Assembly (NCBI GenBank): GCA_003532195.1
Contig: DOFA01000097.1
Span: 1 to 6,961, forward strand
Direction: 5' to 3'
Origin: Clostridiales bacterium
GTDB lineage: Bacteria; Bacillota; Clostridia; Saccharofermentanales; UBA5734
Length of the DNA: 6,961 nt
In this document: piece after piece, positions 1 through 5,752 of the stretch
Numbering within the stretch: position 1 is the first letter of the stretch
How the letters are laid out: every line of letters starts with the position of its first letter
Translations under genes and position numbers: made by a program
Notes under the pieces: model-generated
The model's input: only the letters and a program-made list of their open reading frames with translations
Database searches by the model: none
Told to the model about the DNA's origin: nothing

Positions 1-1
1 C

Positions 2-1204
2 ACCAACGGCAAGACGACCACCGTGCGGATCATCTGCGCGCTGCTGCAGGACAGGGGTTATCGCATCATCACCAATCCTTCCGGCGCCAACCTGGATTCC
101 GGCCTGACCGCAACGCTGCTTGAGCATCAGGCGGCTTTACGCCAGAAGGCAGAACAGCCCCTGGCCCTGGTTTTTGAAATTGACGAGGCCTTCTTTGGCA
201 AGCTGGCAGCCGAACTCAATCCGACAGTCAGCGTGATCACCAACTTTTTCCGCGATCAGCTGGACCGCTTCGGCGAACTGCAGCATACCCGCGACCTGAT
301 CGCCAAAGGCCTGTCGGCTTCCCAGGGCCGGATCGTGCTGTGCGCCGATGACTCGCTGTGCGCTTCGCTGGGCCGCGGCCGGGAAGGGCGGACGTTGTAT
401 TTCGGGCTGGCAACTGCCGCGCTGCAGCCGCAATCGGCCGACGCGATCCACGAATCCGCCTATTGCACATTCTGCGGCGGACGCTACGAATATGATGGCA
501 TGGCCTACGGGCATCTCGGGCGCTTCCGCTGCCCGAGCTGCGGCTTCGCCCGCCCCGAACCGGACCTGACGTTCCTGCCCGGCCCGCAGCAGACCCGTGA
601 ACTGCAGCTGCAATTCACCTGGCGAGGCGAGAGCGAGGCCGCCCGCCTGCCGATCCCCGGCCTGCATAACGGCTACAACGCTGCCGCCGCCGTTACAGCC
701 CTGCTGGCGGCAGGCCTGCCTTTCCAGCCCGCGGTTGCGGCCTTGTCCGGCGCGCGCGCCGCGTTCGGCCGCATGGAGCGGTTTCCTGTTGGCGAACGGG
801 AAGTCTGCCTGATCCTGGTCAAGAATCCTGTCGGCATGGATCGGGCGCTGGATTTTGTCGCCGGAGCGCCAGATGCCGGCGGCGTCATGATGCTGCTCAA
901 CGCCAATGACCCTGACGGCCGGGACGTTTCCTGGATCTGGGATGTCCATTTCGAGCATCATCTGCCAGGCGGCCGGATCGGCGTTTCCGGCGAGCGCTGC
1001 CATGACCTGGCGCTGCGCCTCTACTACGCCGGCAAACAGGAGGATGACCTGCTGGTTGATCCCATATTTTCTGGCCTTTTCGACCGGCTGCTGGCTGACT
1101 GCCCGGCTGGCCGGTGTCTTTACATCCTGCCGAATTACACGGCGATGCTGGCTTTGCGGGCCGACCTGAGCCGCAGGTTCCAGCTGAATGAATTCTGGCG
1201 CTGA
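2..1204 (+). CDS. murT: Lipid II isoglutaminyl synthase, Mur-ligase-like subunit MurT (5' partial)
   Basis: MurT is the ATP-dependent subunit that, with GatD, converts the alpha-carboxyl of D-Glu in lipid II to an amide (D-isoglutamine) on the cytoplasmic face. The gene is cut by the window edge. Reading in frame from base 2, 400 residues are visible, beginning inside the P-loop (TNGKTTT). With a usual length of about 440-460, roughly 50 N-terminal residues are missing. A GTG at base 23 is not the start, because P-loop residues precede it. Visible in order are the central Mur-ligase region (VITNFFRDQLDRFGE near 78-92), a four-Cys zinc-ribbon insert (CTFC at 155-158, CPSC at 177-180) typical of MurT, the LPIPGLHNGYNAAAA segment near 216-230, and the MurT C-terminal domain (KNPVGMD, then DPDGRDVSWIWD near 303-314, ending in PNYTAML). 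In S. aureus an Asp of this C-terminal domain completes the GatD catalytic triad; I infer that it lies in the DGRDVSWIWD stretch. gatD follows at once, as expected for an operon. Confidence 0.95.
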   Translation, partial: TNGKTTTVRIICALLQDRGYRIITNPSGANLDSGLTATLLEHQAALRQKAEQPLALVFEIDEAFFGKLAAELNPTVSVITNFFRDQLDRFGELQHTRDLIAKGLSASQGRIVLCADDSLCASLGRGREGRTLYFGLATAALQPQSADAIHESAYCTFCGGRYEYDGMAYGHLGRFRCPSCGFARPEPDLTFLPGPQQTRELQLQFTWRGESEAARLPIPGLHNGYNAAAAVTALLAAGLPFQPAVAALSGARAAFGRMERFPVGEREVCLILVKNPVGMDRALDFVAGAPDAGGVMMLLNANDPDGRDVSWIWDVHFEHHLPGGRIGVSGERCHDLALRLYYAGKQEDDLLVDPIFSGLFDRLLADCPAGRCLYILPNYTAMLALRADLSRRFQLNEFWR

Positions 1205-1209
1205 GGAGG
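1204..1209 (+). promoter_or_regulatory. Ribosome binding site of gatD, overlapping the murT stop
   Basis: AGGAGG is a full-strength SD. Its first base is the last base of the murT TGA stop (TGAGGAGG), and it sits 8 bases before the ATG at 1218. This fixes the gatD start at 1218 rather than at the in-frame ATG at 1188, which lies inside murT and has no comparable SD. The overlap suggests translational coupling, so that the two subunits are made together. Confidence 0.85.
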
Positions 1210-1217
1210 ACGGACCC

Positions 1218-1964
1218 ATGGCTGCTTTACAATTGCGCATCTGCCACCTGTATCCGGACCTGCTCAACCTCTATGGCGACCGGGGCAATATCCTGGCCTT
1301 GCAGCGCCGCTGCGCCTGGCGCGGCATCGAAAGCCGGGTCGCCGCGGTCAGCCTCGGCCAGCCGTTTATTGCTTCTGATTATGACCTGGTTTTTCTCGGC
1401 GGCGGCCAGGATTATGAGCAAAATCTGCTCCATCGCGACCTGCTCGAGCAAAAGGGGCCGGCGATCCGGGATGCGGTCGGGGACGGCCTGGTTTTCCTCT
1501 GCATTTGCGGCGGCTATCAGCTGATGGGCCAGTATTATGAAGAACAGGACGGACACCGCATCGAATGCCTGGGCGCCATCGACATCTGGACCGTCGCCAG
1601 GCCGGACCGCATGATCGGCGATACCATTTATCACAGCGCTTTTCTCGAAGAACGCGGCCTGGATCCGCTGCTGGTCGGTTTTGAAAACCATTCCGGCCGC
1701 ACCAGCCTGGGTCCGCAGGTCCGGCCCCTGGCCCGCGTCGTCAAAGGATGCGGCAACAACGGCCAGGATCACAGCGAAGGCGCGGTCTGTCAAAATGTCA
1801 TTTGCACCTATTCGCATGGCAGCTTCCTGCCGAAAAATCCGCAAATGGCGGATTATCTGATTTACACGGCTCTGAGCCGACGGTACGGCCCCCTGGAACC
1901 GCTGGCGGAATTGCCGCAGATCCTGGAAGAAAATGCAAGAAAAGTTCTCTTGTCTTGCAAATAG
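1218..1964 (+). CDS. gatD: Lipid II isoglutaminyl synthase, glutaminase subunit GatD
   Basis: GatD is a class I glutamine amidotransferase-like protein of the CobB/CobQ group. It hydrolyses glutamine and passes ammonia to MurT for amidation of D-Glu in lipid II. The product is 248 residues, close to the S. aureus protein (about 243). The N-terminus LRICHLYPDLLNLYGDRGN is characteristic of the family. FLGGGQDYEQ lies near 59-68, the nucleophile region is CICGGYQLMG with Cys97 as the expected catalytic residue, and the catalytic His is His200 in TYSHGSFLPKNP. Arg131 in DRMIG probably matches the functionally important Arg128 of S. aureus GatD; that is an alignment by eye. As in other GatD proteins, no obvious acidic third triad residue follows the His, which fits an Asp donated by MurT. 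The gene is separated by 13 bases from murT, and both belong to one operon. No clear terminator follows before the dapF promoter. Confidence 0.95.
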   Translation: MAALQLRICHLYPDLLNLYGDRGNILALQRRCAWRGIESRVAAVSLGQPFIASDYDLVFLGGGQDYEQNLLHRDLLEQKGPAIRDAVGDGLVFLCICGGYQLMGQYYEEQDGHRIECLGAIDIWTVARPDRMIGDTIYHSAFLEERGLDPLLVGFENHSGRTSLGPQVRPLARVVKGCGNNGQDHSEGAVCQNVICTYSHGSFLPKNPQMADYLIYTALSRRYGPLEPLAELPQILEENARKVLLSCK

Positions 1965-1990
1965 GCATACAAGCGCGCGTCGGGACTGCC

Positions 1991-2019
1991 TTGACAACAA
2001 ACTGCCGCCCACGTAAAAT
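1991..2019 (+). promoter_or_regulatory. Sigma-A-type promoter for dapF-dapL
   Basis: A consensus -35 box TTGACA (1991-1996) and a -10 box TAAAAT (2014-2019, one mismatch to TATAAT) are separated by exactly 17 bases. Transcription would start near 2025-2027, giving a 5' leader of about 64 bases before the dapF ATG. The site lies in the 125-base gap after gatD, so dapF-dapL can be transcribed independently of murT-gatD. Read-through from upstream also remains possible, because no terminator is evident between 1965 and 1990. The leader is too short for a lysine riboswitch, and I see no strong hairpin in it. Confidence 0.75.
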
Positions 2020-2070
2020 GAAACGACACCAGACCAGATTCTAACAGGCACCGAAAGAAAAACCTAAGCA

Positions 2071-2076
2071 AAGGAG
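2071..2076 (+). promoter_or_regulatory. Ribosome binding site of dapF, unusually far from the ATG
   Basis: AAGGAG is a good SD core but lies 13 bases before the ATG at 2090, beyond the usual 5-9. No alternative start helps: an in-frame TGA sits at 2078-2080, and the next in-frame ATG (2117) would remove the beginning of the conserved N-terminus. The ATG at 2090 is therefore kept, and translation initiation may be somewhat weak. Confidence 0.6.
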
Positions 2077-2089
2077 CTGAACGACCGGC

Positions 2090-2941
2090 ATGAAGACCAA
2101 ACTCGAGTTTACCAAAATGCAGGGCATCGGCAATGATTATATTTATATCAATACCTTTATTCAGAAGGTGGCCGATCCGGCTAAACTGGCGATAAAGGTC
2201 AGCGACCGGCATTTCGGCATCGGATCGGACGGCCTGGTGCTGATCGGGCCTTCGCAAACCGCCGATTGCCTGATGGATATCTACAATAGCGATGGATCCC
2301 AGGCTAAAATGTGCGGCAATGCCATCCGCTGCGTCGCGAAGTATGTTTATGAGCGCGGGCTGGCTGTGAAGAAGCATCTGCAGATTGAAACCCTGAGCGG
2401 CGTCAAAACGCTCAGCCTGCAGGTCAGGAACGGTCTGGTCGGCGACGTGACGGTTAACATGGGCCATCCGGTCTTTGAACCGGCCCGCATTCCGGTCCGC
2501 TGGCACGACAGCCGTCTGGTCGACGAACCGATCGCCGTCGGCAGCCATTTGTACAAGCTGACCTGCGTTTCCATGGGCAATCCCCATGCTGTCACTTTTG
2601 TCGATGCGGTGGATTCCCTGGACATGGCGCGCCTGGGCCCGTTATTTGAAAATCACTCCCTGTTTCCGGACCGGATCAACACCGAATTCGTCCAGGTCAT
2701 CGACCGGAAAAACCTGCGAATGCGGGTCTGGGAACGCGGATCGGGCGAAACGCTGGCTTGCGGTACCGGCGCCTGCGCGGCTTTGGCCGCCGCCGTTGCG
2801 ACCGGCCGCAGCGAGCGTCAGGCCACCTTGCATCTGAACGGCGGGAATCTGGAGATCGCCTGGGATGAAAGCAGTGACGATATCATGATGACCGGGCCGG
2901 CCGCCTTTGTTTTTGACGGCTGGATCGAGATCGACGAATAA
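2090..2941 (+). CDS. dapF: Diaminopimelate epimerase DapF
   Basis: DapF is a cofactor-independent epimerase that converts LL-diaminopimelate to meso-diaminopimelate, which is used in peptidoglycan stem peptides and is the direct precursor of lysine. The 283-residue length is normal for the family (about 270-285). The N-terminal signature FTKMQGIGNDY is at 7-17. The two catalytic cysteines are both present: Cys75 in KMCGNAIRC, and Cys224 in ACGTGACA. Other conserved parts are HFGIGSDGL (41-49), IYNSDGS (64-70), SMGNPHAV (161-168), NTEFVQV (197-203) and RVWERGSGET (212-221), which supply substrate-binding and structural residues. The gene is preceded by its own promoter and followed after 31 bases by dapL, whose product makes the LL-DAP substrate. 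The two are evidently one transcription unit. No missing residue or frame problem was seen. Confidence 0.97.
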   Translation: MKTKLEFTKMQGIGNDYIYINTFIQKVADPAKLAIKVSDRHFGIGSDGLVLIGPSQTADCLMDIYNSDGSQAKMCGNAIRCVAKYVYERGLAVKKHLQIETLSGVKTLSLQVRNGLVGDVTVNMGHPVFEPARIPVRWHDSRLVDEPIAVGSHLYKLTCVSMGNPHAVTFVDAVDSLDMARLGPLFENHSLFPDRINTEFVQVIDRKNLRMRVWERGSGETLACGTGACAALAAAVATGRSERQATLHLNGGNLEIAWDESSDDIMMTGPAAFVFDGWIEIDE

Positions 2942-2959
2942 TTATAACGAAGAGAAACC

Positions 2960-2964
2960 AGGAG
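2960..2964 (+). promoter_or_regulatory. Ribosome binding site of dapL
   Basis: AGGAG lies 8 bases before the ATG at 2973, in the 31-base gap after dapF. It decides the dapL start: longer in-frame readings would begin inside dapF (near 2907) without an SD, and would add residues that do not belong to the family N-terminus. Confidence 0.85.
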
Positions 2965-2972
2965 TATACACC

Positions 2973-4196
2973 ATGCTGAAGATCAATGAGAACTATATGA
3001 AACTGCCCGGCAGCTACCTTTTTTCCGATATCGCCCGTAAAGTTGCCGCTTTCAGCGCAGCCCATCCGGACCGGAAAATCATCCGCCTCGGGATCGGCGA
3101 TGTAACCCAGCCGCTCGCGCCCAGCGTCATAGCCGCCCTGCACCGGGCCGTGGACGATCAGGCGTCTGCCGCCACTTTCCATGGCTACGGTCCGGAACAA
3201 GGCTATGATTTTCTCCGCCGGCAGATTGCCGAAACCCATTACTTGCGCCGCGGCGTCAAACTGGAACCGGATGAGATTTTTGTCGGCGACGGCGCCAAAA
3301 GCGATACGGGCAATATCGGCGATATTTTCGACCCGAATGCCGTCGTCGCGGTTTGCGATCCGGTTTATCCGGTGTACGTCGACACCAACGCCATGTCCGG
3401 CCGCGCCGGCAATTACCAGCCTTCGTCCGGCCGCTGGGATCGCCTGATCTACCTGCCCTGCACAGCTGAAAACCAGTTTTGCCCGGAGATCCCCGGACCT
3501 TCCGCCCCGGCTCCGGATCTGATTTATCTGTGCTACCCGAATAATCCGACCGGAGCGGCGATCACCGCCCAGGCTTTGCGCGGCTGGGTGGATTATGCGC
3601 GCCGGGTCGGCGCGGTCATCCTGTACGACGCCGCTTATGAAGCCTATATCACCGAGGATCTGCCGCACAGCATTTTTGAAGTTGACGGCGCCCGCGAATG
3701 CGCGATTGAGTTTTGCAGCTTCTCCAAGCTGGCCGGGTTTACCGGCATGCGGCTGGGGTACACGGTGATCCCTAAGGAGCTTGTGGTCGGCGGGGTCAAA
3801 CTGAGCACTTTATGGAACCGGCGCCAGACAACCAAATTCAACGGCGCTTCCTACGTGACCCAGCGCGCCGGCGAGGCTGTATTCAGCGAAAGAGGGCAAG
3901 AGGAGATCCGGCAAACCATCGCTTATTATCAGGAGAACGCCCGGGTGATCCGCGCCGGATTGCTGCAAATGGGCCTGACCGTTTACGGCGGCACCAACGC
4001 CCCGTACCTTTGGCTGAAAACCCCGAACGTCCTTTCCTCCTGGGGCCTGTTCGATTACCTGCTGGAAAAAGCCAATGTCGTCGGCACCCCCGGTTCCGGT
4101 TTTGGGCCCTGCGGTGAAGGGTATTTTCGCCTGACTGCCTTTGGCACGCATGAAAACACCCGTCTGGCGATGGAGCGGCTGCAAAATATCTTCTGA
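2973..4196 (+). CDS. dapL: LL-diaminopimelate aminotransferase DapL
   Basis: DapL is a PLP-dependent fold-type I aminotransferase that makes LL-diaminopimelate from tetrahydrodipicolinate and glutamate in one step, bypassing the acylated (DapD/DapC/DapE) or dehydrogenase routes. The protein has 407 residues, as expected (about 400-412). It opens with the typical INENYMKLPGSYLFSDIARK. Motifs are RLGIGDVTQPL (38-48), the PLP-side GDGAKSDTGNI (105-115), CYPNNPTGA (187-195), LYDAAYE (217-223, with the Asp that contacts the PLP ring nitrogen), the Schiff-base lysine Lys252 in SFSKLAGFTGMRLGY with Arg260 for the PLP phosphate, and FRLTAFG near 385-391 with the carboxylate-binding Arg386. The motif set, with GAKSDTGN and the extended SKLAGFTGMR block, fits DapL better than general aspartate aminotransferases. 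It lies directly behind dapF, which uses its product. No convincing terminator follows within the next 120 bases. Confidence 0.95.
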   Translation: MLKINENYMKLPGSYLFSDIARKVAAFSAAHPDRKIIRLGIGDVTQPLAPSVIAALHRAVDDQASAATFHGYGPEQGYDFLRRQIAETHYLRRGVKLEPDEIFVGDGAKSDTGNIGDIFDPNAVVAVCDPVYPVYVDTNAMSGRAGNYQPSSGRWDRLIYLPCTAENQFCPEIPGPSAPAPDLIYLCYPNNPTGAAITAQALRGWVDYARRVGAVILYDAAYEAYITEDLPHSIFEVDGARECAIEFCSFSKLAGFTGMRLGYTVIPKELVVGGVKLSTLWNRRQTTKFNGASYVTQRAGEAVFSERGQEEIRQTIAYYQENARVIRAGLLQMGLTVYGGTNAPYLWLKTPNVLSSWGLFDYLLEKANVVGTPGSGFGPCGEGYFRLTAFGTHENTRLAMERLQNIF

Positions 4197-4270
4197 TTTA
4201 TACGGATCCAGGCCGCGGACATCGAGTTGTCCAAGCAACAAAATTTGCCAGTGAAATCAGCGTAACTTGC

Positions 4271-4311
4271 AAAAAAAACTTTTGACAGCCGCGAATCAGC
4301 TGTTATATAAT
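4271..4311 (+). promoter_or_regulatory. Strong sigma-A-type promoter with upstream A-tract, for purA-guaA
   Basis: A consensus -35 TTGACA (4282-4287) and a consensus -10 TATAAT (4306-4311) are separated by 18 bases. A run of eight A (4271-4278) lies just upstream of the -35 box, in the position of an UP element. The predicted start is near G4317 or G4318, so the RNA would begin with G. The preceding part of the gap, 4197-4270, holds no gene. It shows only a weak 5-bp inverted repeat (4217-4221 with 4228-4232) without a T-run. Confidence 0.85.
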
Positions 4312-4320
4312 AGTTAGGGC

Positions 4321-4358
4321 AAGACGTCCCAAACGTGTTGGGGCGTCTTTTCTATTTT
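4321..4358 (+). terminator. Intrinsic terminator-like hairpin at the very start of the purA leader
   Basis: The left arm AAGACGTCCCAA (4321-4332) pairs with the right arm TTGGGGCGTCTT (4338-4349). This gives twelve pairs, one of them a U-G wobble (4327 with 4343), closed by the five-base loop ACGTG. The tail reads TTCTATTTT (4350-4358), and the last two arm bases add two more U to it. It looks like an intrinsic terminator with a slightly broken U-tract, which would permit read-through. It starts only 3-4 bases after the predicted transcription start, so every purA transcript from this promoter must pass it. It may be an attenuator, the end of a tiny RNA, a 5' stabilising hairpin, or (as DNA) a palindromic operator. 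It could also stop read-through from dapL. Confidence 0.65.
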
Positions 4359-4457
4359 GGGAGAGACGGCAGGACCGGCCGAAATAACCACCGCCGGCAG
4401 CCCGCAGGGATGGAAGGACTACCGCCGCGTCCATCCGACAGCCAAAGGGGGATATAT
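4359..4457 (+). other. purA 5' leader with possible alternative structures
   Basis: About 100 bases separate the terminator-like hairpin from purA and contain no credible ORF. TTTGGGA at 4356-4362 is complementary to TCCCAAA at 4327-4333 in the left arm of the hairpin (7 pairs), so it could compete with it. Further weak inverted repeats are CCGGC (4375-4379) with GCCGG (4393-4397), and GGATGGA (4408-4414) with TCCATCC (4430-4436). The last ends 8 bases before the SD. No riboswitch class that I can recognise is present. Confidence 0.4.
4445..4451 (+). promoter_or_regulatory. Ribosome binding site of purA
   Basis: AAGGGGG, with one mismatch to AAGGAGG, lies 6 bases before the ATG at 4458. It fixes the start at the MVKAIVGANWGDEGKGK terminus. 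A longer in-frame reading from a GTG at 4335 would run through the leader hairpin and this SD, and it adds no family sequence. Confidence 0.8.
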
Positions 4458-5732
4458 ATGGTCAAGGCTATTGTAGGTGCCAACTGGGGCGATGAAGGCA
4501 AAGGGAAAATCACCGACATGTTCGCTGCCGAATCGGACGTGGTGATCCGCTATCAGGGCGGGGCCAACGCCGGCCACACCATCATCAACAATTACGGCAA
4601 ATTCGCCCTGCACCAGCTTCCCTCGGGCGTTTTCTACGATCATACGACCAATATTATCGCCAACGGCGTCGCTTTGAACATTCCGGCGCTGCTTAAAGAA
4701 ATCGGCCAGCTGCTGGCAGGCGGAGTGCCGGCGCCCAACCTGATGATTTCCGATCGCCCCCAGATGGTCCTGCCGTATCATATCCTGTTTGACCAGTATG
4801 AAGAAGAACGCCTGAGTGCCCGGCAATTCGGTTCGACCAAATCGGGGATCGCTCCGTTTTATTCCGACAAATACGCCAAAATCGGCTTCCAGGTCAGCGA
4901 ACTGTTCGACGGGGCCGCGCTGCGCGCTAAACTGGAGAACATCCTGGCCGTCAAGAACGTGCTGCTTAGCCATCTCTACCATAAACCGGAGATCGACGCC
5001 GAAGAGCTGTTCGCGCAGATGATGGACTGGCGTGATGCCATCCGCCCCTATATCGGCGACACCGTCCGCTTTTTACATCAGGCGCTGGCGGCTGACAAGA
5101 AAATCCTGCTCGAAGGTCAGCTGGGCGCCCTGAAAGACCCGGACTTCGGCATCTACCCCTTCACGACCTCTTCGTCGACCCTGGCCGGCTACGGCACGGT
5201 CGGCGCCGGCCTGCCGCCTTCTTCAATCCGGGAGGTGGTGGCGGTGGTCAAGGCTTATTCCAGCGCGGTCGGCGCCGGCGCCTTCGTCAGCGAAATATTC
5301 GGCGAGACGGCGCAGACCTTGCGCCAGCGCGGCGGCGATGCCGGCGAGTACGGGGCGACGACCGGAAGGCCGCGCCGCATGGGCTGGTTTGACGCCGTGG
5401 CCTCGCGCTTCGGCTGCATGATCCAGGGGGCGACCGAAGCTGCCCTGACGGCGATCGACGTCTTGTCCTACCTCGAGGAGATTCCGGTCTGCGTCGGTTA
5501 TGAGATTGACGGACAGATCACCCGCGACTTTCCGGCAACGGTAGAACTGAACCGGGCCAAGCCGGTTTTGCGCCTGATGCCGGGCTGGCTGACCGATATC
5601 CGCGGCGTCAGGGAATTTGGCCAGCTGCCCCGGAATGCCCAGGATTATGTCCTTTTCGTCGAGCAAGAAATCGGCGTTCCGGTGCATCTGGTCTCCACCG
5701 GGCCGCGTCGTGAAGAAATCATATGCCGCTGA
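4458..5732 (+). CDS. purA: Adenylosuccinate synthetase PurA (clostridial-type variant)
   Basis: PurA makes adenylosuccinate from IMP and aspartate with GTP hydrolysis, the first committed step from IMP to AMP, in the cytoplasm. The 424-residue length is standard. The N-terminal GANWGDEGKGK (7-17) is the phosphate loop with catalytic Asp12, and NAGH (37-40) gives the catalytic His40; these correspond to Asp13 and His41 of E. coli. GATTGRPRRMGWFDAV (299-314) is the conserved region that contacts the substrate and includes the IMP ribose-binding Arg. STGPRREEI near the C-terminus replaces the usual guanine-binding GPDR motif. Several blocks differ from the E. coli pattern: STKSGIAPFYSDKYAKIG (126-143) for the TGRGIGPAYEDKVARRG block, EGQLGALKDPDFG (219-231) for EGAQGTLLDIDHG, and SAVGAGAFVSE (269-279) for the TRVGGGPFPTE block. 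From memory this pattern is shared by many clostridial PurA proteins, so it marks a lineage rather than decay. guaA follows 20 bases later. Confidence 0.95.
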   Translation: MVKAIVGANWGDEGKGKITDMFAAESDVVIRYQGGANAGHTIINNYGKFALHQLPSGVFYDHTTNIIANGVALNIPALLKEIGQLLAGGVPAPNLMISDRPQMVLPYHILFDQYEEERLSARQFGSTKSGIAPFYSDKYAKIGFQVSELFDGAALRAKLENILAVKNVLLSHLYHKPEIDAEELFAQMMDWRDAIRPYIGDTVRFLHQALAADKKILLEGQLGALKDPDFGIYPFTTSSSTLAGYGTVGAGLPPSSIREVVAVVKAYSSAVGAGAFVSEIFGETAQTLRQRGGDAGEYGATTGRPRRMGWFDAVASRFGCMIQGATEAALTAIDVLSYLEEIPVCVGYEIDGQITRDFPATVELNRAKPVLRLMPGWLTDIRGVREFGQLPRNAQDYVLFVEQEIGVPVHLVSTGPRREEIICR

Positions 5733-5740
5733 AACCGGCC

Positions 5741-5745
5741 GGAGG
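5741..5745 (+). promoter_or_regulatory. Ribosome binding site of guaA
   Basis: GGAGG lies 7 bases before the ATG at 5753, inside the 20-base purA-guaA gap. There is no room for a promoter or terminator here, so guaA should be co-transcribed with purA. Confidence 0.85.
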
Positions 5746-5752
5746 GATTCCT

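Noticed and set aside
137..1267. Long open frame (376 codons) on the minus strand across murT.
   Set aside because: It lies fully antisense to a gene with clear MurT motifs, and its translation shows no recognisable domain. Long antisense frames are expected in GC-rich coding DNA.
1227..2051. Minus-strand open frame of 274 codons across gatD and the dapF promoter.
   Set aside because: It is antisense to gatD with no SD or family resemblance, and it is explained by codon composition.
2020..2089. Lysine riboswitch in the dapF leader.
   Set aside because: The leader is about 64 bases, far below the size of a lysine aptamer, and shows no strong stems.
2883..3668. Minus-strand open frame of 261 codons across the dapF end and dapL.
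   Set aside because: It is the shadow of dapL; the composition is low in information and no motif is recognisable.
4217..4232. Small inverted repeat after dapL (GGACA with TGTCC) as a dapL terminator.
   Set aside because: Only 5 pairs and no T-run follow it, so it is too weak to call.
4321..4436. Known RNA regulators in the purA leader (guanidine-II tandem hairpins, ANTAR double hexaloop, purine riboswitch).
   Set aside because: There is a single strong hairpin with a five-base ACGTG loop, so there are no two matched loops. I could not identify a purine aptamer core.
4335..4457. In-frame N-terminal extension of PurA from a GTG at 4335.
   Set aside because: It would be translated through the leader hairpin. 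It lacks an SD, adds non-conserved residues, and ignores the good SD at 4445-4451.
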